Shown here: piece after piece, positions 36,043 to 46,808 of the stretch
Layout: every line of letters begins with the position of its first letter
How positions within the stretch are numbered: position 1 is the first letter of the stretch
Assembly: GCF_030272615.1 (NCBI RefSeq)
Contig: NC_081406.1
Location: forward strand, 185,293,770-185,357,769
Direction: 5' to 3'
Source: Cryptomeria japonica
Lineage: Eukaryota; Streptophyta; Pinopsida; Cupressales; Cupressaceae
DNA: 64,000 nucleotides
Program-made: the position numbers and the translations under genes
Notes under the pieces: generated by a model
Databases searched by the model: none
Told to the model about the DNA's origin: nothing
The model's input: only the letters and a program-made list of their open reading frames with translations

Positions 36043-37311
36043 TAGATTACTATCAACAACACCTTTGTTAAATCCCAATTTCAGCATATACTTATCTAAT
36101 CTAACATACCAGGATCTAGCGGCTTGTTTTAATCCATAAAGATCTATCTTCATTTTACATACCATGTCTCCATCATTTGATAATGAAAATACATCAGGTG
36201 TATACTTCTTGCTATTGAAATAAATTCTTGTTTTCTTACCCAATTGACATTCCTTACATACTAGATTAGCAGGCTTAACAATTTTAGGTAGATCTCTTAC
36301 AACTTGAATAGAACTAATCTTAATCATAGAATCAAAATTAACATGACACAATTTCCTATGCCACAACCAACTTTCACCAATTTGAGAAATCAAGCAAATT
36401 TTGTCACCAACATTCAAATGAAAAATGTTACCTCTAGTCTTCATTCCAGATGCAATCTCTATACTGGAGGTATTTAGGATCTTGCATTTATCATTCTTGA
36501 ATTGTTAATCATAACCTTTGTCAACGATCTGTCCAACACTCAAAATATTATACTTCAAACCTTAAAAATACAAGACATCATTAGTATTATGCTTACCATC
36601 AAAAGAAATAAAACCTCTACCATGGATCACACAAGCCCTGTCATCTCCAAATCTCACTATTCCACCATCATACCTTTCTGTACTCACAAATTTTCTTATC
36701 TCAAAAGAAGCAATCTTTCTAACCAACATATCTCTTGTCACTGTAGTCACACTTTGTATCTCAACTATATCAGCTACCTTATGTTTATAGGAGGGAAGCA
36801 AAGATCTCAACACCTTAGTAACAATTTCATCTTCTTCAAGGGTTCCATCGACACATCTGATTCCTAAGACAAGGTCATTCACCTTAGCCATAAAGGTATT
36901 TATATTCTCATCTTCTCCCATCTTTAGCATCTCATATTTTCCTTTCAAACTCTGCAACTTAGCAACTTTCACTTGTTTATCTCCTTCATACAGGGTCTAC
37001 AACTTCTCCTAGATCTCATGTGTGGTCTGAAGTCACATTACATTTGTCATTTAAAAATCAATTAGGGCACTTAGTAATGCTTCATTCACTCTAATGTTAT
37101 GTTCAACTTTCTTGATCTCATCAGTAGTAACCGGTCCATTTGGAGGATCAGAATAGGCATTCTTTGAAATCTTCCAACAATATTCTCCAAGACATCTCAA
37201 GTGCACTTCTATCCCGTTCTTCCATATATGATAGTTACTACTATTAAATCTTAGACTCTCCTTCTTAAAGATAACACTTCCACTTCCAGTTACCATCCCA
37301 GATCTCCTCAA
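36043..37311 (-). pseudogene. C3 gag-pol with two frame-preserving deletions
   Basis: Read from 37311 leftward in one frame (stops but no frameshift). Gag is followed near 36695 by a direct jump from the gag segment ASFEI to the protease tail (RKFVSTERYDGG), so the zinc knuckle and catalytic Asp are gone. Pre-integrase (WLWHRKLCHVNF, CKECQLGKKTR) jumps near 36205 straight into RT (DVFSL, then GLKQAARSWY), so the integrase core and the RT N-terminus are gone. Both joints keep the frame. A cluster of stops lies at 36975-37050. Compared with C2 it has lost roughly 0.6 kb and more than 1 kb. Confidence 0.82.
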
Positions 37312-37333
37312 GTGATTAAAATTCTTCTGAAGG

Positions 37334-37350
37334 ATCTAGCTCTAATACTA
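37334..37350 (-). promoter_or_regulatory. C3 primer-binding site, decayed
   Basis: Minus strand TAGTATTAGAGCTAGAT, i.e. the usual TGGTATCAGAGC with G to A and C to T changes, next to the LTR end. Confidence 0.75.
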
Positions 37351-37352
37351 AT

Positions 37353-37887
37353 TGTTGGCAACAACAATGAGGGAAAACTGAGAGGGGGGTGAATCAGTTT
37401 TCACCGGATGTACAAAATTAATCACAAAATTAGAATTGATAAACTGCAACAATAAAAAAAATAAGAAACATGATAACACAACACACAACACCAATATTTT
37501 GATGTGGAAAACCCAATTAAGGGACAAACCACTATGGGAACCTACCCACAATAAGATGATACTTTGTAGTAATATGTGAAAATATTACAATGGGGAATTC
37601 ACATGCATTCAGACACACTTCCTATAGCTCACTACTTAAAATATAATGACCCAGAAGGATACAACCCTCAAGGAAGTCTCACTGACTTACAACAAGATTT
37701 AGACTACAATCTAGAAGGAATGAACTGCAATAATAGCATCTCCAAATTCCTGATGACAGTACCAGTTAAGCACAATGTCTTCTTCGCAAGACTAAACTCT
37801 TCTCAATCACAATATCGAAGGATGAATCACTTGATCACACATAAACCACTCTCTCATAATTAAAAGACAACTTTGATACCTAATTTA
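37353..37887 (-). repeat. C3 5' LTR fragment
   Basis: Starts TGTTGGCAAC on the plus strand and contains CTGAGAGGGGGGTGAATCAG. It is cut at 37887 by C5; the rest must lie beyond C5, outside the window. Confidence 0.82.
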
Positions 37888-39370
37888 TGTTGGCATATGT
37901 GCAATGTATGATGACATAATGGTGTATGTTGTCATTGCTGTCAATATGCTAAAGTATGAACCGATATATTGAAGTAAGTAAACTAGCAAGTGAACTGGTA
38001 TGATGGTATAAAGTGAACCAGTATGATGAAGTGAACCGATATGTGAAAAGGTGAACCGATATATGTAAAAAGGTGAACTGGTATGTTGGAATGTGAACCA
38101 GTATATGCAAAGTTTGTATCAGGATTTCTGGTTGATGCATTCTAAATCTCTGTGATTCAACCAATGACATCCTACGATGAGTTAGCATTGAAATGAAGAT
38201 GAGATCGCGTTGCCATGTCAGCCTTGTGCATGTGAAGAATCTTCTTGAGGATCTTGCATGAAGAAGATTGCTTCTATCCACCTTGGGAATGTGCAAAATC
38301 TTAGTAAATGCTCGAGAGCGTGTGATGGGTTATTAGCTTCTAGAAGAAGCAAAGAATGAATGATGGAGAACATCTTCAGATCTATTCTAGATTTTTTTAC
38401 TCTATGCAATCTGATGAAATGGTCAGAATTGGACCGATTGTATTGTTAACCCAGATGCTTAGGGTTTAGGGTTTATGTTACCAACCTAATTGTTGTCTAT
38501 AAGGTCGATGATGATTTGCATTGTAAAGTTGTTGGCAAATGTTATGTGTGCATCCAAGTGAAGATATACTTGATTCTTGCCAAACCGAAGTAGTGAGTAG
38601 AGATCTATAGAGTGTGATTGCAAAAGTAAAGGAACTAAAGTGGATCTGCCTTAGCATTGAGTGTTGTTATCAGATCAGTGTATTACCTATTGACTTTTAA
38701 TCATTTCAATAGTTGGAAAATCCCTTAACCGGGTAGCTTTAATAGGCTCTTTTTAAATCCTTTAACAGGGTGACTCAAAATCATTGAGTTCTTCAAATCC
38801 TATTGCGAGGTAACCTTTAACAGGGTTCTAACCTTTAATCGGGTATTTAGTTATCCCTTAACTAGGTGATCCTTAGCAGGATTGGTTCCTAGCAGAACCT
38901 ATTGTAAAAGTCCTTAATCGGACTAGGCTCCTAATAGAGTAGACTTCAGAAGAGTTCAAAGAACAACTTGTGGGTATTCATCCCCACCATGTTTTTTCCC
39001 AGTTGGGTTTCCATGTGAAAAATATGTGTGTCATGTGTGATGCTTTTTCATGTGATGATTAGTGTTTTCTATTAAGTGGTAAAGCATGTTGATCCAGTGG
39101 TCTTTATATTTCTGATGTATTACTTTCTTATGCATATGGGTGAAGTGGAAATGATTTATTAGGTTTTGTGAAGAGCTAAGTGTTACCGGTTTATGTCTTT
39201 CATAGTCCCACTGTGTTTTACCAGTAGTGCCCTTTTTTATATTGGTGATACTGTTTACCAATTAGTGCAGTCTTTGCAGTCAAAGTGGTTTAGAGAATTT
39301 TTTTTTCTATACTGATTCACCCCCCACTCTCAGTATCTGTTGAGTATTTAGTGATCATCATTATTCATCA
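37888..39370 (+). repeat. C5 5' LTR, 1483 bp
   Basis: TGTTGGCATATGTG...TATTCATCA, followed by the PBS TGGTATTAGAGTGG at 39373. Contains CTGATTCACCCCCCACTCTC near 39317. The left flank ATTTA would be its TSD; the partner lies outside the window. Confidence 0.88.
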
Positions 39371-39433
39371 ATTGGTATTAGAGTGGTCCTCTATGTTATA
39401 AGATTAACCGCTTGAGGAAAAGACCCTATTCTA

Positions 39434-40397
39434 ATGATGAAGAGGGAAGGTTCTAAGGTCAACAGAGATAACTTTAAGATATGGAATGACAGAATGAAGA
39501 TATACATTAAAAGCATGGGTTCTCAACACTAGAGTTATATTGAGAATACTTATGTTGTCCCTGTGGGTACTCTCACCGATGATCAAAGAAGAGAAATTCA
39601 GGAGAATGGGCAAATTGTGGAAGCTCTTATCAGCCATCTATCTGATGTTGAGTTTATAGATGTTCAAGAAAAAGACAATCCCAAGGATATATGGGATACT
39701 CTGGAGTCTATCTATGGAGGTGATGAGCATGTAAAGTAGGCTAAGGAAGAAAGCCTTAGAGGAAAGTTTGAAGACACGTGGATGGTTGAAGGAGAGACCA
39801 TTCAACAATATGGGATAAGAATTAAAATTGTTGTTGGAGACATCAAGAGTGTAGGAGGTACAATGGATGATTCCACCATTGTTAGTAAAGTTTTGAGAAC
39901 TTTATTACCGGTCTATGCAATAAGGGTTGCTGCTATTTAGAATTTGAGATCTATTAACAAGACAAAGGTGTCACTTGATTCTATCATTGCTAAGTTGGCA
40001 GCATATGAGCTAAACAGTTATGATGGTAGTGTTCAGAAGATAGTTCAACCTTTAGAGCATCTGCTAGAGTATCTAGAAAGGGAAAAGAAGATAGTACCGG
40101 TTCTGAACCAAGACAAAGAAGAGATATGGATGATGAGGAGATCCTAATAGAATTTGAATCTCTTCTTGCCAAGAGAATTCCTAAGGGAACTAGAAAATAC
40201 AGAGGTAAGCTCCCTTTGAAATGCTTTTCTTGCAATAGGATAGGACACATTGTTATAAACTATCCTAATAGTGATAATAAGGATAAACTGGAGAGGTTCA
40301 AAAAGTTCAAAGGAGGAAATAGGAGAAATTGTCTTGTTGCAATTGATGAAGGTGTCATAGATGATGAATTAGAAGATGAAGAAAGTGAAGACATAGT
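39434..40397 (+). pseudogene. gag: C5 gag
   Basis: Starts MMKREGSKVN, very close to C4 gag. Stops at about 39529, 39737 and 39938 (the first two at sites where C4 has Trp or another sense codon) and a frameshift near 40065 break it. The zinc knuckle (40225-40270) reads CFSCNRIGHIVINY, with Tyr instead of the last Cys. It ends in the acidic spacer (DDELEDEESED) where T3 inserted. Confidence 0.85.
40393..40397. repeat. T3 target-site duplication, left copy
   Basis: ATAGT directly before the T3 5' LTR. The right copy is 55527-55531. Confidence 0.95.
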
Positions 40398-41755
40398 TGT
40401 AGTCACACAAATCTGTCCATCTTAATTAAATGAATATTTCGTATTTATTTGATTAAAAATCCACTAGCCATCAGTTAATTAAATTAATATTTAATTAATT
40501 TATCCCCAAACATTCTTCTATTAATTAAATAAATTATTCAATTTATTTTAATTAATTCATTAAACCAAATACAAATCAATTAATTAAACAAAATCTATTT
40601 ATTTAATTAAATCCCCCTATTCCTCTTTTAAATAAATTAAATAAAACATTTATTTAAATCATTATCCCCCCCCACTTGCATTTTCCTACAAATGCAACTT
40701 GCACACATTTATTGAAATAAATGAATTTTTATTTTAATAAAATCCTATTTTCCCTCACCCACCAAATCCACTTGCAAACCTAATCCCCTTCTAGATTCTT
40801 CTAACCCCTTCCTAATTAGCCTAATCCATCCTCTAATTATTGTCACATTCCTAAGCAAAATGGAGTCACTTCTCAAAGACTCCAAAGTCTTTGAAAAGCA
40901 TTTAATGCTTTGTGTGTTCAACAAATTAACCCCCAAAGTCTTCCAAGACCACTAATGGCTCTTACATAACCATTTATGGTTGTTTCAATCTTGTCTCCCC
41001 AAACATTTATTGTTTTGACCATATTCATCCATTTCACATTTGCACAAGAGTTTATCCATTTGATAAAAGCTTTATTATTTGAATAAAGAGTTTATTCATT
41101 CAACCAACCTTGACTCAAAATCCCAAAGTCATGTCAGGCATTTAATGCTTATTCCCTCTCCTCTCAACCTATCAAACATTGACACTTGTCATCCTGGGAT
41201 TGGGTTGAAAGCCCTCACATGGATTTGAAATCATTCAATCCTGACCCTTGTTGAGATTACTCAATCTCAACCATCCATTGCTCCATTTTTCCTATAAATA
41301 GAGCCCATTCCTTCATAATCCAGATCCTGAAAACTTGTATGCATCTAAGCTATAGACATTTTAGAGAGCATTTTAGCATAAACAATCTAATCTTTTGTCT
41401 TTTGGTTAAAATATATCATTTTAGCATTAGCATTAGCTTTTTATTTCACATTTAGAGTTATATTACAATCTCAATCCTCCATAAGCATCCATAGTGCAAA
41501 AAGCTGCTGAGAGCTACACTATTTTGGAACTTGGAGAGGAGAGGAACAAGGGAGAAGGAGCTAATCTCATGCTAAGAGATAGTTGGAGATGTCTCATTGT
41601 CTTTACTTCTTTAGTTAGATTCATTAGCATGTTTTTAGTGTCTCTCTTGGAATGCCTTCATATGTTTTAGTTTTTGATTGATTAACGCTAATGCTTTGTG
41701 TGTTTTATGTTGTTTGATCTTAAACTAACTATTTGTGCCATTTAGGAGGGCATGA
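40398..41755 (+). repeat. T3 5' LTR, 1358 bp
   Basis: TGTAGTCACA...GGAGGGCATGA. The last bases are TGA where the 3' LTR has the canonical TCA. TATA box TATAAATA at 41293-41300. Confidence 0.95.
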
Positions 41756-41757
41756 TT

Positions 41758-41775
41758 TGGTGAACCTGATGTGAA
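41758..41775 (+). promoter_or_regulatory. T3 primer-binding site
   Basis: TGGTGAACCTGATGTGAA, two bases after the LTR. Same site as T1 and T4 with C to T changes. Confidence 0.88.
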
Positions 41776-41853
41776 TTGAACACGCAACCTTCTGATCTTT
41801 GTTTTTGAAAATTAACATTTTGCTTGTTGAAATTGCCACACAGGTCGCGCTTC

Positions 41854-42120
41854 GGCGCTATTGAACGCGTTTTAGCGCTGTTGCAAAAATTTCTTTTAGC
41901 GCTATTGACCCTAAGATAGCGCTATTAAAAAGATTTCAGCGCTATTGACAACATTCCAGCGCTATTGTCACCGTTTCAGCGCTATTGACACACTTCCAGC
42001 GCTTTTGTCTTCTCGGATTTTTCCCTTCTTTTAGCGCCTCGGTGCGAATTAGCACTTCTGCTCACGCAGACTAGCGCTATTATGTAAATTAGCGCTTTTG
42101 TAGAAACACAGACTAGCGCT
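41854..42120 (+). repeat. AGCGCT palindrome array in T3 leader
   Basis: Ten exact AGCGCT at 41874, 41898, 41918, 41938, 41958, 41978, 41998, 42073, 42091 and 42115; near-copies at 41854 (GGCGCT), 42033 (AGCGCC) and 42051 (AGCACT). Six in a row are exactly 20 bp apart. Most are followed by ATTG or TTTG; the bases between motifs vary, so this is a spaced-motif array and not a simple tandem repeat. It lies 80-345 bp after the PBS, within the genomic RNA leader. Confidence 0.93.
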
Positions 42121-43645
42121 ATTGAGACAGAATGTTGTCCGATTCACTTTGTAACCAAAAAATCAAAACTTAGGCTTGTGGAAGCCCCCCCTTGAGCATT
42201 GGTTTTTGTTGACTTGTTTTTCTTTGTGCAGGTTAACAACCCAACAAAAATCACAAAAAATTTCATTTGGTGCTTAAAAAAAAATAAAATAAAATAAAAA
42301 AATGACAAAAACAGTTTTTCATTGTTTTCTAGTTAGGCCTCATTTTCCTTGGTGCTTAAAATTAACAACACAAAATTTGATTTCATTGCATCAATTGGGA
42401 CCTAAAATTTACAATCCACATTTCAAAAATTTGGTGCAAATAAAACTGACAAATCACTTGTTTTTGATTTATTTTTGGCAAACAAATTTTCCTTCATGCA
42501 AACGTGTTTTTCATTAAGTTGACCAGGATTTCCCAATTCTAGATTACAAAACACATTGCCTTTGAAAGTTAAAAAGAACACCATGGCTGTTGGAGCAACA
42601 TCTCCAAATAGTTAGATCACATTGCAAATGCTGGATTAAAAAGAGCAAGTGTTTTACGTGTTTTGGCACACTTGTGCAAAAAGTCAGTCGAGTGGTCCTA
42701 CCTCTGACACACACTATCCTCTCCCTTGGCTCTCGTGGTCCTAGGTGCAAGAGAAAAGTGTTAGTAACACTCAAATTTTATCTTTTTAAGAGAGGCCTGC
42801 CAAGGGATCGATACTCTTGGGAACGACCTCGAGCGGTAAATCCTTCGAGCCGCTATAGAAATCAGGTGAGAGCGAAAGCTGTAGCCTTGGGTATAGCTGT
42901 TCCTACAGTGTAACTGGCCGAAAGGACAAATGGGCCCCACCACCAGTTACAAGGCTCTTAAGTGAGTCATTGCAGAATGAACTTATGTCCAAGAACATCG
43001 AACATGACTAAACACCTTTAAGTAGTAGCCCACCCGTTCTATTGATTGAGGATATTTGAGGTATAATTTAGTGCAAGAGCATAGAAGGTTTTTCTCCCAA
43101 GATACTCACCATACATATTTCCTTGAGTAGAAACATAGCTTTTTGAAAAGTCACTTGTGGCTTGATAAAAGTGGTGACTCCCCCATCATAGGGATCATCT
43201 ATTTGTTATGCTCATGCAAGACTTAGTATATCACATCCTTACCTGCCAAGGCGGGATTCATAAGGTATGTAGTACCAAAGTCGAAGAAATATCAAGATGT
43301 GGGCTAAATTTATCACAACTGGCCATTTGACCTTAGGGATAAAAAGTGTTTGAAGTGTGTTCATTTTACAGACCTAGTGCGAATTGAGCCGACTTCAGGC
43401 TTTGGAACTACACCTTAAAATACATCTAAAGGAAGGGTCAGAAACAAGTCCAAGGATTGGGTTGATCTAGACCCATACTCATTTGTGCCTTTGAGGCTAC
43501 AATCTTGTGTTTGTGTGCTTGCTTTGTTTTCTTGTCAAGGAAAAATCAGAAAATCACTTTCAAAAACAAAGTACTCATCCAACATCTGTCAACACAACCA
43601 AAAATACCAAAAACAAAGGGAAAACAACACAGAGTCACAACTTTT
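42121..43645 (+). other. T3 leader between motif array and upstream ORF
   Basis: 1.5 kb. Up to 42570 it is A/T-rich and unlike T1. From 42570 it is collinear with the T1 leader. No convincing gene. Confidence 0.65.
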
Positions 43646-44029
43646 ATGACCATTCTTCACATCTTGCGAAAGAAGAAGTGTCATCAGAATATAAACTTGA
43701 AAAGGAGACCATTGAGCTCAAAGGCTTTAATCAAAAGGAGGAAATTCTTCTATCTCAATAGACAAATCTTTGTCTCACATAGAGTTTTTCTACATCGCAT
43801 GCGTCTATACCTTCAAGGTAAAACAAACGAATTTGATTCTGAATCATTAAACCGCAGAGCTTTTATGCAATATAGAGCTCTGAGTTATCACAAAAATCAA
43901 GGAGGAAAGATTAATCCCAATTTCTTCCCAAACATTTGTATCACCTACAACACAGCTCGAGAAGTGCCACCAACACCTGAAAGGGAAGAAGAAGAGTTTG
44001 TTCCATTTGTGACACAAAGTTTTTATTGA
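43646..44029 (+). CDS. T3 conserved upstream ORF, 127-aa basic protein
   Basis: Intact ORF upstream of gag, ending in TGA 44027-44029. The frame is open from a Met at 43505, but the first 47 codons differ from T1 by indels and frame, whereas from Met 43646 the two copies align without a gap. Basic clusters RKKK, LKRR and IKRRK lie in residues 8-35, aromatic/basic text in the middle (FMQYRALSYHK), and an acidic tail PEREEEEF. No transmembrane segment or zinc motif, and no family recognised. It stays free of stops in both copies although T3 gag-pol carries eight nonsense codons. It probably corresponds to the ORF1 of Ogre-type elements. A role in RNA handling or nuclear entry is only a guess. 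Confidence 0.82.
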   Translation: MTILHILRKKKCHQNINLKRRPLSSKALIKRRKFFYLNRQIFVSHRVFLHRMRLYLQGKTNEFDSESLNRRAFMQYRALSYHKNQGGKINPNFFPNICITYNTAREVPPTPEREEEEFVPFVTQSFY

Positions 44030-44479
44030 AAGTTGAAAAACAAAACATCCAGCATCTTATTCATATATCATCACTTCATCATCAATCCATCCCAAAAACT
44101 CTCAAAACATTCAGAGGTTCTTGTCCCAAGATCCCTTTTTAGATATTGCTTGAAATCAAATGCATCACATCACTTTTTAGATTGTTTCTACATCTAGGAT
44201 AAGCTCATCCTAAGAGACACATCTACGTAGGTTAAAACTAGTTCATGAGTGAATCCTCTCATTACTAGGTAGTTAAATCTGTAACACATCTCAGATTTCT
44301 CTGCACCTTATCACATCCAATCTTATCAAAACAAGCAAGCAATTTAAATAAGGAATTTTGGTTACATCTACCTTAGAGTGCTAGGGACCTACATACCACC
44401 AACCCACTAAATCATCCATCCTTCATCAAACAACTCATCATCATCTTCAATCAACTTCAAAAACAAACTTGCAAACAAA

Positions 44480-45907
44480 ATGGCTCAAACCCGATCACGA
44501 TCAAGGCAACGAGAAATAGAAATTGAGGAAGAAGAGGACAACCTCAATGAATTTCAAGAGGCACTTGGAGGAAATGGGAATGATGAAAACCCAAGTACAC
44601 CCACTCCTTCAACAATCGAAAGGGTTCAGCATAACCCCCATTTTAACAGATTATTTGATGAAATACTAAGGAGCAACGCAGATGCTCACTTCTTAAAACT
44701 CGCTCAAGAAGGAGCCAAACTCCCCTCAGACTTTGATCTTGCCCAATTAAGACAAGCATCAGAAAGACAAAGTTGCCATGAGGAGGAAAGGCGTAGAGAT
44801 CCCATCAGATATAACATCCCTCGAGGTAACCCACCACCTCCTCCTCCTAATGAAATGGAGATGTTGCGGCAACAAGTTGAGAATCTCGCCCAACAACTTC
44901 ATAGTGGTGTTAAGACCAATCAATTCTCACTTAACGACATCTGTCCCTATCCGTTTGATAGGAATCTTTATATGCCACCCTTTCCACGTGGGTTCGAAAC
45001 ACCCAAATTTGAAAAATATAGAGGAAAGGGGGATCCCCGTGATCATGTCCGAGAATTTCATTCCGCTTGTCTTGAAGTGGCATATGAAGACACCTACCTA
45101 ATGCACCTTTTTCCCCAAAGCTTGGGAGGAACAACTACATCATGGTTTTCCCGACTACCAGGTGGCATTAGAACATTTGAGGAACTCATCCAGAAGTTCC
45201 TATCTCATTACTCTTATAATATTGAACGCGACATCACCATGGCTGATCTATGCAACACCAAACAAAAACCAGGTGAATTATTCTCAGTATTCCTACAACG
45301 ATGGCGCCAAATGTCTAGCAGACGTTCTCTTCAGTTACCTGAACGAGAACTAGTGGAAATTTTCATTTCCAACTTAAACGAAGAAATGGAATTTCACCTA
45401 GATGTCAAAGACACAGATTCTTTTAACGATATGATCACCAAAGGTATAAAATGTGAAAGGGCACTCATCAAGAAAGGACTCATCAAAATCTTTAATGAAC
45501 CCAAAGATGGTCCTCGCCCGCGCTTCAATAGTGATAAACCGAACTTCTGGAATAAGAATAAGAATATCGTCAACGATGGAGTTGTGGATGCTTGGACTGT
45601 CCAAAATGCACAACCTGTGGTTTAGTTTGCAGGACAAAATCCTCCACCTCAAAATAACACAAATGTTCCTTCCAATCAAGGTCGCATCACGTCTCATGAT
45701 GAACCAAGACCTCGTCAGCAAAAACAAAAACGCACATACACTCCCTTAGGGGAACCCATTGAAACAGTGATGCGATAACTCATTTCTCAGAATTTGATCA
45801 CTCTACCTAAGTTATCAAATTATGAGCCTCAAGTCAAACCGGCATGGTGGAAAGATACTAAACATTGTGAGTTCCATCAAGGAAGAGGACATAAGACAAG
45901 TAATTGT
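44480..45907 (+). pseudogene. gag: T3 gag domain
   Basis: Arg-rich start (MAQTRSRSRQRE), an acidic stretch, a proline run (near residue 117), then the capsid-like retrotransposon gag domain from about residue 165 (FETPKFEKYRGKGDP, then WFSRLPGG and LFSVFLQRW). After a stop at 45623 the frame continues to a stop at 45776 and to the knuckle CEFHQGRGHKTSNC (45866-45907), a CX2HX4HX4C variant seen in Tat/Athila gag. Forms the particle and binds RNA. Met 44480 is fixed by alignment with T1. Confidence 0.9.
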
Positions 45908-46808
45908 CACCGATTGAAAGATCTCATTCAGGATCCTATTGACCGAGGAGAAATTGAAATTGAAGGGCATGACCCAAAAACAACCAATAATGATCATCAG
46001 ATGTTCAAGAATCCACTTCCATCACAAGATCAAAGGGGTCCTTCCACATCCAGACGAGGTCCTGATACCACTGATTATACACAAGCTGCGTATAATTACA
46101 CTGTCAATCACCTGTATGATTCCAGTGATCAAATTGCAACTACCACCTTCAAAAATCCCACCTCAAATTGCAATGTTGTTACATGTCGTGGCAAGATCAC
46201 CATAAAGGCAGCTCCACAAGGCACCACCTCCATCCCAAAGCAGTACAATCTTGTGGAACAACTAGACAAAACGCCTGCACTTATATCCATTTTAGAGCTA
46301 TTGCGCCTGTCACCATCTCATAAAACTATCTTGGATCAAGCACTCCAAGCGGCGTCAGTCCCTACAAACTTGAATACGGACCAATTTCAAGCCATGGTTG
46401 GAAATCTAAAGTCATCACCTTGTCTCACTTTTTCCGAAAGTGACAACTCTTCCTTCCAGCAACCTCATAACGCCTCACTCCACATCAAAGGCTTTGTCAA
46501 CCAACACAGGATCAAGCGAGTCTTGATCGATAATGGAGCAGGCCTAAACATTTGCACACTACAGTTGGTCACAGCATTGGGATATGCAATAGAATCAGTG
46601 GATCCTCGCAAGAAGATCACCATCAAGGCCTATGATGATGCAGAGCATTCATCCAAAGGAGCTGTGGTACTACCAATCCGGGTTGGCCCTGTGGTAAAGC
46701 ACATAATCTGTTAGGTTCTGGACCTTCCTCTGCCATATAATCTATTATTAGGGAGACCTTGGATACATGCCATGCAAGCTGTTCCATCTACCTACCATCA
46801 ATGTATCA
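45908..46808 (+). pseudogene. T3 aspartic protease region
   Basis: Spacer followed by a retropepsin-like domain: VLIDNGAG with the catalytic Asp at 46529-46531, an EHSSKGAVVLPIRV strand, and [11 protein letters not shown], typical of the end of the fold. TAG at 46712 falls between them, where the related T2 copy also reads on. It would cleave the polyprotein. D-N-G-A instead of D-S/T-G is a conservative variant. Confidence 0.85.

Larger units (their letters stand above)
28077..37887 (-). mobile_element. C3: internally deleted Ty1/copia element (minus), oldest host
   Basis: Two visible parts, 28077-28764 and 36043-37887, separated by C4. The left end is cut by T2 inside RNase H; the right end is cut by C5 inside the 5' LTR. 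The remaining RNase H, 3' LTR and LTR remnant must therefore lie outside the window on both sides. All other elements here descend from insertions into it. Confidence 0.88.

Noticed and set aside
40745-40936. 63-aa open reading repeated at 54516-54707
   Set aside because: It is the same LTR sequence present twice; it crosses the U3 region and has no domain.
41854-42120. AGCGCT array as a CRISPR-like repeat
   Set aside because: Repeats are only 6-10 bp, spacers ~14 bp, and it lies within the leader of a plant retrotransposon.
827-44029. T1 and T3 upstream ORFs as inverted copies of a host gene
   Set aside because: Both sit at the same place between PBS and gag in collinear leaders, so they are element genes; the opposite orientation only reflects insertion direction.
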